Shown: one piece after another, positions 1-6,178 of the stretch
Layout of the letters: the number at the start of each line of letters is the position of its first letter
Numbering within the stretch: the stretch's first letter is position 1
Assembly (NCBI GenBank): GCA_009705435.1
Contig: WLTJ01000071.1
Span: forward strand, 1-7,579
DNA: 7,579 nucleotides
Source of the DNA: Actinomycetota bacterium
GTDB taxonomy: Bacteria > Actinomycetota > Acidimicrobiia > Acidimicrobiales > Ilumatobacteraceae
Reading direction: 5' to 3'
Made by a program: the position numbers and the translations under genes
The notes under the pieces: generated by a model
What the model was told of the DNA's origin: nothing
Database searches by the model: none
The model's input: only the letters and a program-made list of their open reading frames with translations

Positions 1-1
1 A

Positions 2-1231
2 GCGCATATTCGCGTCCCTGGTATTGACGATCTTGCAGTACGACAGTTGCGCGAGTCGGCACGTCAGCAGGGTGCTCTTGGTTTCTTGAACTTGTTCTCT
101 GGTGGAGCATTTTCTTCGTTCGCGATTTTCGCCTTAGGCATCATGCCGTACATCACATCGAGCATCATCATGCAGGTGTTGACGGTCGTCATTCCCAAAC
201 TTGAAGAATGGCAACAAGAGGGTGCAACAGGGCAGCGCAAAATTACGCAATGGACTCGTTATGTGGCCATGGCAATCGCGCTATTGCAGGCTGCTGGTTT
301 GACATTTATTTTTGGCCAAGGTCGTGGTTCGGCATTCTTCACTGCGTCTCGTAACGCTCCAGACATTGTGCTGCTGCCTGATGGCATGTGGCCTCGTGGC
401 CTGCTGGTGATTCTTTCACTCGTCGCCGGTACAGCTCTGTTGATGTGGATGGGCGAATTGATCAGTCAGCGCGGTATCGGTAACGGTATGAGCATTTTGA
501 TTTTCGCATCTGTGGTGAGTTCATTGCCCTTTAGTTATTACTCAATTCTGCAAAGTAAGAAGTGGGTTGTTTTCGGTATTTTGATTGCCATCTCAATCGG
601 CATTTTGATTGCAGTAGTTCGTGTTGAACTTGGACAGCGTCGCATACCTGTGCAGTTTGCGAAGCGAGTAGTCGGGCGTCGCCAGTACGGTGGACAAAGT
701 ACTTACATTCCGTTGAAGGTCAATCAGGCGGGCATCGTGCCGATTATTTTCGCAAGTTCCGTGATGTTGTTGCCCGTATTACTCACCAACATCATTGGTT
801 CAGATACTGGTTGGCGACGCACAGTGACTGTATGGGTGGATCGCAACTTGGTGTCTTCACAAGGATTGTTATACATCGTCTCGTTTGCTTTGTTGATCGT
901 TGCCTTCGCGTACTTCTATAACTCGATTGCCTTCGATCCGATTCGTCAAGCGGATCAGATTCGTCGTCAAGGTGGATTCATTCCTGGAATCCGTCCCGGA
1001 CCGCAGACCGAGCGTTACTTGGGCAAGGTCGTGAACCGGATTACATTGCCAGGCGCATTATTCGTTGCATTCATTGCGATTTTGCCGTACATCGTGTTGT
1101 GGGTGGGTGACGTTCAGTCGTTCCCCTTTGCCGGTACGACGGTGCTCATTGCCGTGGGTGTTGCTCTTGATTTGATGCGACAAGTAGACAGTCAACTGAT
1201 GTTGCGCAATTACGAGGGATTTCTGAAGTGA
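2..1231 (+). CDS. secY: Protein translocase subunit SecY, 5'-truncated by window edge
   Basis: SecY is the central channel of the SecYEG translocon in the cytoplasmic membrane and exports or inserts proteins with SecA or the ribosome. The visible frame is open from base 2 and encodes 409 residues, so roughly 30 N-terminal residues are probably missing compared with the usual 430-440. The first visible residues (AHIRVPGIDD) match the family's stretch just after the first membrane segment. Hydrophobic helices follow throughout. Family landmarks include MPYITSSIIMQVL, GNGMSILIF, and the large cytoplasmic loop containing RRIPVQFAKR. The conserved GGFIPGIRPG loop is also present; its arginine at 992-994 corresponds to the SecA/ribosome-contact arginine (R357 in E. 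coli). The protein ends in the typical NYEGFLK. A TTG codon at 47 could be mistaken for a start, but the homology extends upstream of it. The TGA stop overlaps by one base the ATG of a mini-ORF leading to adk. Confidence 0.97.
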   Translation, partial: AHIRVPGIDDLAVRQLRESARQQGALGFLNLFSGGAFSSFAIFALGIMPYITSSIIMQVLTVVIPKLEEWQQEGATGQRKITQWTRYVAMAIALLQAAGLTFIFGQGRGSAFFTASRNAPDIVLLPDGMWPRGLLVILSLVAGTALLMWMGELISQRGIGNGMSILIFASVVSSLPFSYYSILQSKKWVVFGILIAISIGILIAVVRVELGQRRIPVQFAKRVVGRRQYGGQSTYIPLKVNQAGIVPIIFASSVMLLPVLLTNIIGSDTGWRRTVTVWVDRNLVSSQGLLYIVSFALLIVAFAYFYNSIAFDPIRQADQIRRQGGFIPGIRPGPQTERYLGKVVNRITLPGALFVAFIAILPYIVLWVGDVQSFPFAGTTVLIAVGVALDLMRQVDSQLMLRNYEGFLK

Positions 1232-1266
1232 TGTCGACGCAGCTTTGGTTGCTGCGGCTGGGCTAA
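1231..1266 (+). other. 11-codon mini-ORF bridging secY and adk (possible coupling element)
   Basis: The secY stop and an ATG overlap by one base (TGATG, ATG at 1231). That ATG opens an 11-codon reading frame, MSTQLWLLRLG, which stops at TAA 1264-1266, three bases before the adk ATG and in the same frame as adk. GAGGG at 1214-1218 lies 12 nt before this ATG, a little far for a ribosome binding site. Adk has no Shine-Dalgarno sequence of its own. A mini-ORF that delivers terminating ribosomes to the adk start would explain this, but that is inference. The peptide resembles nothing I know and may have no function as a product. Confidence 0.3.
1238..1256 (+). repeat. Small inverted repeat (6-bp stem) between secY and adk
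   Basis: CGCAGC (1238-1243) and GCTGCG (1251-1256) are perfect inverted copies around a 7-nt loop. No T-run follows, so it is not a standard intrinsic terminator. It lies inside the mini-ORF ahead of adk and could affect RNA processing or translation. A 6-bp stem can also arise by chance. Confidence 0.3.
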
Positions 1267-1269
1267 GTC

Positions 1270-1935
1270 ATGACCGCGGGCGTACGGCTGATCATCATGG
1301 GTCGCCAAGGAGCGGGTAAGGGCACGCAGTGTCAACGTATTTCGCGACATTTTGTCGTTCCACATATCTCAACAGGTGAAATTTTGCGTGCCGCCGTTCG
1401 TGAAGGTACCGAGATTGGCAAGATGGCCAAACAGGTGATCGAGGCTGGGCGTTTAGTAGGTGATGAGATCATGATTGAAATCATTCGCGAGCGGCTGGAG
1501 CAAGATGATGCGCGCACCCGTGGGTATATCTTGGACGGTTTTCCACGAACTGTGGCTCAGGCTGTGGCCCTTGACGGTATTGCAGCGGAGCGACCTATCC
1601 ACGTCGTGCTTGATCTTGACGTGCCTCGCGATTTAGTTATTCAACGCATTTCCTCTCGGCGAGCATGCCGCGATTGTGGAACGAACTATGTCGCCACCGG
1701 TCAAAAGAGGGACCCCTGGACCTGCGATTCTTGTGGGGGAGACGTTGTTATTCGTGATGATGACACCCCTGAGAGCATTAGTCAGCGTTTGGATCTCTAT
1801 GAAAGCCAAACCGCTCCACTGCTTGAGTTCTACGGTCGGGATTCTCGTTTGGTTGTTATTGACGGTTCAAAAGGACCTGACGAGGTTTTCGACTCATTGA
1901 CGGCTGCTATCGATTTTGCCCGAAAGAGCGACTAG
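1270..1935 (+). CDS. adk: Adenylate kinase, long form with four-cysteine (zinc-type) LID
   Basis: Adenylate kinase interconverts ATP + AMP and 2 ADP in the cytoplasm. The 221-residue product carries the P-loop GRQGAGKGTQ (residues 11-20), with RQ where many homologues have PP. It has the AMP-binding segment HISTGEILR (32-40) and the GYILDGFPRTVAQA motif (85-98). The long LID domain (about 127-165) holds two CxxC pairs, C133/C136 and C152/C155, the arrangement that binds structural zinc. The C-terminal DDDTPESISQRL and QTAPLLEFY segments are also standard. The start is fixed by an in-frame TAA at 1264-1266, six bases upstream. No Shine-Dalgarno sequence precedes the ATG, so translation may depend on ribosomes arriving from secY or the mini-ORF. 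Adk follows secY in many bacterial ribosomal protein operons. Confidence 0.97.
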   Translation: MTAGVRLIIMGRQGAGKGTQCQRISRHFVVPHISTGEILRAAVREGTEIGKMAKQVIEAGRLVGDEIMIEIIRERLEQDDARTRGYILDGFPRTVAQAVALDGIAAERPIHVVLDLDVPRDLVIQRISSRRACRDCGTNYVATGQKRDPWTCDSCGGDVVIRDDDTPESISQRLDLYESQTAPLLEFYGRDSRLVVIDGSKGPDEVFDSLTAAIDFARKSD

Positions 1936-2176
1936 ATGGGTTCTGTGGATAACTTGGCAGCGGTCTGTGACGCCGAAAGGTACGGCCTGATTGCCCAACT
2001 TGATGACTTGGGCTGGGCTATGTTGAACGCTCACAAAGACTCTCAACTTTCCTGCCTCGGGCGATTGGTTGGTGTAAGTCTCGGCGGTAGCATTGCCACT
2101 CGGCCCAATGGCCAATCCTGTACGTATCCTCGTGATGCATCGCAGTTTGCAATGTCCGCCCTGTTAGGAGTCAGTT
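1936..2176 (+). other. adk-infA intergenic region, no recognisable gene; map absent
   Basis: This 241-bp stretch lies where many actinobacteria carry map (methionine aminopeptidase), and nothing here resembles that protein. The only long open frame begins at ATG 1936, directly after the adk stop, and runs 142 codons to 2364, deep inside infA. Its first half has ordinary codon choice but no family I recognise. Its second half is simply the shifted reading of infA, rich in Arg and Ser. The other two forward frames are broken by several stops. A candidate promoter at 2065-2093 and the infA ribosome binding site at 2166-2170 lie here, so the region may be mainly the leader of the infA-rplQ operon. 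A decayed gene is also possible. Confidence 0.6.
2065..2093 (+). promoter_or_regulatory. Candidate sigma-70-type promoter upstream of infA
   Basis: TTGGTT (2065-2070) and TAGCAT (2088-2093) are separated by 17 nt. The pair matches the TTG core of a -35 box and the TAnnnT core of a -10 box. Transcription would start near 2099-2101, giving a leader of about 77 nt before infA. Matches of this quality are common by chance; the position in the longest gap before the alpha-operon genes is the main support. Confidence 0.25.
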
Positions 2177-2179
2177 CTG
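2166..2179 (+). promoter_or_regulatory. infA Shine-Dalgarno AGGAG with CTG start codon
   Basis: AGGAG (2166-2170) is followed after 6 nt by CTG (2177-2179), an optimal spacing. Reading from this CTG gives the full conserved IF1 N-terminus. No ATG or GTG occurs in the infA frame between the upstream in-frame TAG (2165-2167) and the conserved protein body. This site decides the infA start. Confidence 0.7.
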
Positions 2180-2401
2180 TCGAAGCCCAAAGACGATGCC
2201 ATCTTGCTAGAAGGCACGATTCTCGAATCCCTACCGAACGCAATGTTTCGGGTGGAGTTAGAGAACGGCCACAAAGTGTTGGCTCATATCTCCGGAAAGA
2301 TGCGAATGAATTACATTCGTATTCTCCCCGGCGACAAAGTGCAAGTAGAACTCACCCCATATGACCTCACACGAGGTCGCATTACCTATCGCTATAAGTG
2401 A
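2177..2401 (+). CDS. infA: Translation initiation factor IF-1, apparent CTG start
   Basis: IF1 binds the A site of the 30S subunit and works with IF2 and IF3 during initiation. The body is a single OB-fold, almost textbook: LPNAMFRVELENGHKVLAHI, then SGKMRMNYIRILPGDK and VELTPYDLTRGRITYRYK. With the start at CTG 2177 the protein is 74 residues (usual 72-73), beginning MSKPKDDAILLEGT. This aligns with E. coli MAKEDNIEMQGT, with two extra residues. The next possible start, TTG 2204, would give 65 residues, cut into the first beta strand, and lie 33 nt from the AGGAG. The frame is closed just upstream by TAG 2165-2167. A CTG start is rare; a base error or an ATG-to-CTG variant cannot be excluded. 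It is probably the first gene of the infA-rpmJ-rpsM-rpsK-rpsD-rpoA-rplQ unit. Confidence 0.93.
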   Translation: MSKPKDDAILLEGTILESLPNAMFRVELENGHKVLAHISGKMRMNYIRILPGDKVQVELTPYDLTRGRITYRYK

Positions 2402-2437
2402 ATGACATCCATCTAACGAAAAAGAAGTGAGATGACC

Positions 2438-2551
2438 ATGAAGGTCAAACCGAGTGTAAAAAAAATCTGCGAGAAGTGCAAAGTGATCCGTCGGCATGGC
2501 CGCGTCATGGTCATCTGCGAGAACCCGCGTCACAAGCAGCGTCAAGGCTGA
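2438..2551 (+). CDS. rpmJ: 50S ribosomal protein L36 (zinc-binding form)
   Basis: L36 is a small zinc-ribbon protein of the large subunit. The 37-codon frame reads MKVKPSVKKICEKCK, continues with VIRRHGRVMVICENPRHK and ends QRQG, the full family length. The C11, C14, C27 and H32 zinc ligands are all present, making it the C+ (zinc-binding) type. An ATG six bases upstream (2432) is in frame and would add two residues. I chose 2438 because MKVKPSVK is the conserved start. The ribosome binding site is weak (GAAGTGAG at 2424-2431). The gene sits 36 nt after infA and 20 nt before rpsM, its usual place. Confidence 0.96.
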   Translation: MKVKPSVKKICEKCKVIRRHGRVMVICENPRHKQRQG

Positions 2552-2571
2552 GAAGAGAATAAGGAAACAGC

Positions 2572-2952
2572 ATGGCCCGTATTTCTGGAGTAGACATCCC
2601 ACGCGAAAAGCGTTTGGAGATTTCTCTTACCTACATTTTTGGCATCGGTAAACCGACTGCTCAAAGAATGTGTGCCGATCTTGGCATCAGTCCAAACACT
2701 CGCGTTCGTGATCTCACCGACGAAGAAGTCAACAAACTTCGTGGATGGGTTGATCAGAATGTCACTGTTGAAGGTGACCTTCGTCGTGAAGTGCAGACTG
2801 ATATCAAGCGCAAGATCGAGATTGGTTGCCTCCAAGGAATCCGTCATCGCAAGGGTCTACCCGTACGCGGTCAACGCAGTAAAACCAACGCTCGTACCCG
2901 TAAGGGACCAAAGCGCACAGTTGCTAACAAGAAGAAGGCAGTGAGGAAGTAA
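2572..2952 (+). CDS. rpsM: 30S ribosomal protein S13
   Basis: S13 lies in the head of the small subunit, contacts the 50S subunit through intersubunit bridges, and reaches the P-site tRNA with its basic tail. The 126-residue product starts MARISGVDIPREKR and has the helix-two-turn-helix region around IFGIGKPTAQR (22-32). It then carries the conserved DLRREVQTDIKRK, GIRHRKGLPVRGQRSKTNAR and ARTRKGPKRTV segments. The C-terminus is very basic, as expected. AAGGAA (2561-2566) gives a clear Shine-Dalgarno five nt before the ATG. The stop is two nt from the rpsK start, and the last rpsM codons contain the rpsK ribosome binding site, so the two are probably translationally coupled. Confidence 0.98.
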   Translation: MARISGVDIPREKRLEISLTYIFGIGKPTAQRMCADLGISPNTRVRDLTDEEVNKLRGWVDQNVTVEGDLRREVQTDIKRKIEIGCLQGIRHRKGLPVRGQRSKTNARTRKGPKRTVANKKKAVRK

Positions 2953-2954
2953 TC

Positions 2955-3353
2955 ATGGCCAAGCCAAAGCCAGGCGGTCGCCGCCCCCGTAAGCGTGAGC
3001 GTAAAAATATCAGCGTTGGTGTGTGTCACATCAAGTGCTCGTTTAACAACACCATCGTCAGCATCTCCGACACCGAAGGCAATGTGCTTTCGTGGGCGTC
3101 TGGCGGCGGCGTTGGGTTCAAAGGTTCTCGTAAGAGCACTCCATTCGCAGCACAGATGGCTGCTGAGAAGGCTGCTAAGGCTGCTTTCGAACAAGGTATG
3201 CGTCGTGTTGAAGTTCACGCTAAGGGCCCAGGCTCTGGACGTGACACAGCGATTCGTTCGTTGCAGAACACTGGTATTGAAGTGACCGGAATTAAAGATG
3301 TCACGCCGGTGCCTCACAATGGGTGCAAGTTGCCCAAGCGGAAAAGGAACTAA
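2955..3353 (+). CDS. rpsK: 30S ribosomal protein S11
   Basis: S11 sits on the platform of the 30S subunit near the E site and binds 16S rRNA together with S6, S18 and S21. The 132-residue product has a basic N-terminus (KPGGRRPRKRERKN). It continues with SFNNTIVSISDTEGNVLSWAS, GFKGSRKSTPFAAQMAAE, VHAKGPGSGRDTAIRSLQ and the C-terminal TPVPHNGCKLPKRKR. In E. coli the Asn of the PHNGC motif is the site of isoaspartate formation; here it is N122 next to G123. The ribosome binding site GAGGAAG (2943-2949) lies within the end of rpsM, five nt from the ATG. The gene order rpsM-rpsK-rpsD-rpoA-rplQ is the classical alpha operon. Confidence 0.98.
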   Translation: MAKPKPGGRRPRKRERKNISVGVCHIKCSFNNTIVSISDTEGNVLSWASGGGVGFKGSRKSTPFAAQMAAEKAAKAAFEQGMRRVEVHAKGPGSGRDTAIRSLQNTGIEVTGIKDVTPVPHNGCKLPKRKRN

Positions 3354-3356
3354 GCG

Positions 3357-3974
3357 ATGGCCCGTTACACCGGACCCAAGGTGCGTTTGTCGCGCCGTCT
3401 CAACACCAATATTTTCGAAAACGAAAAAGGTCGTAAAGCCCTTGAGCGTCGTCCATTCCCGCCAGGTCAGCACGGTCGCACGCGTCGTCGCTCAGCAGGC
3501 AGCGAATACTTGGCCCAACTCCAGGAAAAGCAGAAGGCGAAGTACATCTACGGTGTGCTTGAGCGTCAGTTCCGCAAGACCTATGACGAAGCCAACCGCC
3601 TTCAGGGACCAACTGGTGAGAACCTCTTGCGTCTTCTCGAATTGCGCCTCGACAATGTGGTTTTCCGTGCCGGCTTTGCCAGCACCCGCCCCCAGGCTCG
3701 CCAATTCGTCAGCCACGGCTTGATTTTGGTGAATGGCAAGCGTCTTGACATCCCAAGTGCTCGCGTTAAGAAGGGTGATGTCATCACTTTGGCCATAAAA
3801 GCCCGAGAAATGATCGTTATTCAGCACAACGTGGATACCCTTGACCGTTCATTAGTGGGTTGGCTCGAAGGCGCAGATGGTGGCAAGCAAGTCACTGTTC
3901 GCAATGAACCAGCCCGCGAGAACATAGATGTACCAGTACGTGAACAGCTCATCGTTGAGCTTTACTCTAAGTAA
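3357..3974 (+). CDS. rpsD: 30S ribosomal protein S4
   Basis: S4 is a primary 16S rRNA binding protein that starts assembly of the 30S body. In several bacteria it is also the translational repressor of the alpha operon. The 205-residue product begins MARYTGPKVRLSRRLNTNIF. It lacks the N-terminal cysteine cluster, so it is the zinc-free type. RRPFPPGQHGRTRRR occupies about 31-45. The S4 RNA-binding domain runs from about residue 95 to 158: LELRLDNVVFRAGFA, TRPQARQFVSHGLILVNGKR and ARVKKGDVI. The Shine-Dalgarno AAGGAA (3344-3349) lies at the end of rpsK, seven nt from the ATG. I could not identify an S4-binding pseudoknot in the leader, so autoregulation here is only by analogy. Confidence 0.98.
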   Translation: MARYTGPKVRLSRRLNTNIFENEKGRKALERRPFPPGQHGRTRRRSAGSEYLAQLQEKQKAKYIYGVLERQFRKTYDEANRLQGPTGENLLRLLELRLDNVVFRAGFASTRPQARQFVSHGLILVNGKRLDIPSARVKKGDVITLAIKAREMIVIQHNVDTLDRSLVGWLEGADGGKQVTVRNEPARENIDVPVREQLIVELYSK

Positions 3975-4004
3975 TTCCACCACCCCGACGAACGGAAGAG
4001 ACAA

Positions 4005-4943
4005 ATGCTCGTCATCCAGCGCCCCACAGTCGAAGCAATCGGCGAACCAAAAGATAACCGTCAGAGTTTTTCTGTCGGTCCTCTCGAACCCGGCTTCGGC
4101 CACACCATAGGTAACTCGCTTCGCCGCGTGTTGCTGTCCTCCATCCCCGGAGCCGCCATTACGACGGTGAAGTTCGAAGAGGCCCTCCACGAGTTTGACA
4201 CCATTGCTGGTGTTACCGAGGACGTCACTGACATCATCCTCAACCTCAAAGACATCGTGCTGACTTCTCTCTCCGATGAGCCTGTCAGTATTCGTGTTGA
4301 TGTGCGTGGTGAGGCAATCGTGACCGCTGGCGATATTCAGTGTCCAGCCGATGTAGAGATTTTGAATAAAGATCTCGTCATCGCCCATGTCAACTCAAAG
4401 GGCCGTCTTGCACTTGACCTCACCGTCGAGCAGGGTCGTGGTTATAACTCAAGTGACCGTGAGCGCGACTCAAGCGTTCGCACCATTGGTGTCATTCCAA
4501 TAGATGCGATCTTCTCGCCAGTACGCCGCGTCATGTTTGACGTAGTACCGACACGAGTTGAGCAGTCAACCAACTACGACAAGTTGGTGATTGATATTGA
4601 GACTGATGGAACGACCACACCACGTGATGCACTCGCTTCTGCTGGCGCAACACTGCGTTCATTGGTTGATCTCGTGGCTAACTTGTCCGAAGAAGTCAAG
4701 GGACTTGAACTCGGTGAAGTGATTTTGGCTGGTTCATCTAGCCCAGATCTCGACATCGCCATTGAAGACCTCGATCTTTCAGAGCGTCCTCGCAACTGTT
4801 TGAAGCGCGCCCAGGTCAACACCATTGGCGAACTTCTCAGCAAGAACGAAGATGACTTGTTGAACATCACAAACTTTGGCCAGAAGAGCCTCGACGAAGT
4901 CAAGCAAAAGCTTGATGAGCGTGGCCTCACACTTCGCGGCTGA
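4005..4943 (+). CDS. rpoA: DNA-directed RNA polymerase subunit alpha
   Basis: The alpha subunit dimerises to scaffold RNA polymerase assembly, and its C-terminal domain contacts promoter UP elements and activators. The product has 312 residues. The N-terminal domain (about 1-225) contains the dimer/assembly helix GHTIGNSLRRVLLSSIPG (32-49) and RVEQSTNYDKLVIDIETDG. After a linker, the C-terminal domain (about 245-312) reads DLDLSERPRNCLKRAQVNT, then IGELL and NFGQKSLDEVKQKL. By alignment with E. coli, the DNA-contact residues R265, N268, G296, K298 and S299 correspond to R261, N264, G292, K294 and S295, and all are kept. GGAAGAG (3994-4000) is a moderate ribosome binding site four nt before the ATG. 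The gene lies in a 30-nt-spaced series between rpsD and rplQ. Confidence 0.98.
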   Translation: MLVIQRPTVEAIGEPKDNRQSFSVGPLEPGFGHTIGNSLRRVLLSSIPGAAITTVKFEEALHEFDTIAGVTEDVTDIILNLKDIVLTSLSDEPVSIRVDVRGEAIVTAGDIQCPADVEILNKDLVIAHVNSKGRLALDLTVEQGRGYNSSDRERDSSVRTIGVIPIDAIFSPVRRVMFDVVPTRVEQSTNYDKLVIDIETDGTTTPRDALASAGATLRSLVDLVANLSEEVKGLELGEVILAGSSSPDLDIAIEDLDLSERPRNCLKRAQVNTIGELLSKNEDDLLNITNFGQKSLDEVKQKLDERGLTLRG

Positions 4944-4974
4944 GCCGACGAACGTTTAACGAAGGAAACAGAAC

Positions 4975-5346
4975 ATGCCCGCAACCCCACGCCGTGCCAG
5001 AAACTTTGGTGGTAGCTCACAGCACCAAAGGTTGATGATGGCTAACCTCACTGCTTCATTGATTGCAGCCGAGGCCATTGAGACCACTGAAGCTAAAGCT
5101 AAGGCACTTCGCCCCATCGCTGAAAAACTCATCACTAAAGCCAAGAAGGCCCAAGATGGTGACGCTACAAGTATCCACCGCATCCGTCAGATCCAGGGTT
5201 ACCTCGGTGACAAGGAAATGACCCACAAGTTGGTCGCTGAAGTTGCGCCTCGCTACCTTGAGCGCAATGGTGGCTATTTGCGTATTCTCAAACTCGGCCC
5301 GCGTCAGGGTGACAACGCCCCGATGGCACGTATTGAACTCGTCTGA
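4975..5346 (+). CDS. rplQ: 50S ribosomal protein L17
   Basis: L17 is a large-subunit protein near the exit of the peptide tunnel. The 123-residue product carries the family pattern RNFGGSSQHQRLMMANLTAS (9-28), then TTEAKAKALRPIAEKLITKAKK, HKLVAEVAPRYLERNGGYLR, and the C-terminal ILKLGPRQGDNAPMARIELV. The length is normal for the short bacterial core form, without a tail extension. AAGGAAA (4962-4968) is a good Shine-Dalgarno six nt before the ATG. It follows rpoA by 31 nt and is the last gene of the alpha operon. A terminator-like hairpin starts 39 nt after its stop, inside the next gene. Confidence 0.98.
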   Translation: MPATPRRARNFGGSSQHQRLMMANLTASLIAAEAIETTEAKAKALRPIAEKLITKAKKAQDGDATSIHRIRQIQGYLGDKEMTHKLVAEVAPRYLERNGGYLRILKLGPRQGDNAPMARIELV

Positions 5347-5374
5347 CGAGTTCTTCACTGCAAGTTAAAACTTT

Positions 5375-6178
5375 ATGAGTACTTCCGAGCCCGCCACCAG
5401 GCGGGCTCGTTTGTTGGTGGCATACGAGGGTTCGTACTTCAACGGCTTCGCAGTCAACGAGGGTGTGCGCACGATTGCCGGAGTGATCGGGGATGCTCTC
5501 TCGCTGATTTCACGTTTCCCAGTACACATCACAGGAGCCGGTCGTACTGACGCAGGGGTTCACGGTTGGGGACAGGTCATTAGTTGTGACCTCCCGGTCG
5601 ATATTGATCTTGAGCATTTGCCGCGTCGCTTGACAAAAATGTGTGCGCCTGGAATCGTTGTCAGATCCGCCGAATGGGCTGTCGAGGATTTTCACGCCCG
5701 TTTCTCTGCGCAGTGGCGGCACTATCGCTATACGGTGCTCAATGACCCAGTGGCTGACCCTTTTTTGGCAGCCAGCGCATGGCATGTGCCTGAGCGCTTG
5801 GATGTGCAATTGATGTATTTGGCCTGTGATCCGCTAATTGGCGAGCACGATTTTTCAGCTTTTTGCCGTAAGCCCAAACCCGTTGAGAACGAACCCACCC
5901 CCAGCATGTTTCGCCTTGTTACTCAGGCTCAGTGGAGTGAACAGGTAAGCGAACGAGGATCTCGGCTCTTGCGATTTGAGATTCGGGCTAATGCGTTTTG
6001 CCACCAAATGGTGCGTTCCATCGTGGGGACCTTGGTCGATGTGGGGCTAGGTAAAATCACCCCTGGGTCGATGTCGGCTATTTTGCACTCCCGAGTTCGC
6101 ACTGAGGCTGGTCAAGTTGCCCCTGCCCACGGCTTATGCCTGTGGGAAGTTGGGTATCTTGAGCAGATATTTGAGTGA
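5375..6178 (+). CDS. truA: tRNA pseudouridine(38-40) synthase TruA
   Basis: TruA converts uridines 38-40 in the anticodon stem-loop of many tRNAs to pseudouridine. The 267-residue product has the catalytic motif GAGRTDAGVHGWGQV (54-68), with D59 as the nucleophilic aspartate. FHARFSAQWRHYRY (106-119) follows, then EHDFSAFCRK, ANAFCHQMVRSIVGTL (from 205) and APAHGLCL (249-256). The N-terminal substrate-binding segment reads YEGSYFNGFAVNEGVRT, lacking the GWQ found in many homologues; a GFA-type variant may be lineage-specific. The start is uncertain. ATG 5375 follows an in-frame TAA (5366-5368) but has no Shine-Dalgarno sequence, and a strong hairpin occupies codons 4-12. TTG 5411 or 5414 would place the hairpin outside the gene but shorten the first beta strand. 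truA after rplQ is common in actinobacteria. Confidence 0.95.
   Translation: MSTSEPATRRARLLVAYEGSYFNGFAVNEGVRTIAGVIGDALSLISRFPVHITGAGRTDAGVHGWGQVISCDLPVDIDLEHLPRRLTKMCAPGIVVRSAEWAVEDFHARFSAQWRHYRYTVLNDPVADPFLAASAWHVPERLDVQLMYLACDPLIGEHDFSAFCRKPKPVENEPTPSMFRLVTQAQWSEQVSERGSRLLRFEIRANAFCHQMVRSIVGTLVDVGLGKITPGSMSAILHSRVRTEAGQVAPAHGLCLWEVGYLEQIFE
5386..5415 (+). terminator. Terminator-like hairpin after rplQ, overlapping the 5' end of truA
   Basis: CGAGCCCGCC (5386-5395) and GGCGGGCTCG (5400-5409) form a perfect 10-bp stem around a 4-nt ACCA loop, followed directly by TTTGTT (5410-5415). A GC-rich stem with a short T-rich tail, about 40 nt after the rplQ stop, is what an intrinsic terminator of the ribosomal operon would look like. 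It lies within codons 4-12 of truA as annotated from ATG 5375. It could therefore attenuate truA expression, or truA may begin just after it. The T-run is interrupted, so termination could be partial. Confidence 0.55.

Noticed and set aside
47..1231. TTG at 47 as the start of secY.
   Set aside because: The frame is open to the window edge and the residues before TTG (AHIRVPGIDD) match the SecY family, so the gene simply starts upstream of the window.
2402..2416. A four-codon frame (ATG ACA TCC ATC TAA) directly after the infA stop.
   Set aside because: Too short to mean anything alone. It has no ribosome binding site and does not end near the rpmJ start, unlike the secY-adk mini-ORF.
2871..3473. 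A 200-codon open frame on the minus strand across rpsM, rpsK and rpsD.
   Set aside because: It lies entirely opposite three clearly coding ribosomal protein genes and its product resembles no known family. It is a by-product of their codon use.
3298..3723. A 141-codon plus-strand frame overlapping the end of rpsK and the first half of rpsD.
   Set aside because: Out-of-frame reading of S11 and S4, both of which are full length and conserved in the annotated frames.
3852..4388. A 178-codon minus-strand open frame opposite rpsD and rpoA.
   Set aside because: Antisense shadow of conserved genes, with no recognisable domain and no sign of its own promoter or ribosome binding site.
3985..4954. 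CCGACGAACG occurs just upstream of both rpoA (3985-3994) and rplQ (4945-4954).
   Set aside because: In a 7.6-kb window a few dozen repeated 10-mers are expected by chance. The two copies sit at different distances from their starts (20 and 30 nt), so a shared control site is not supported.
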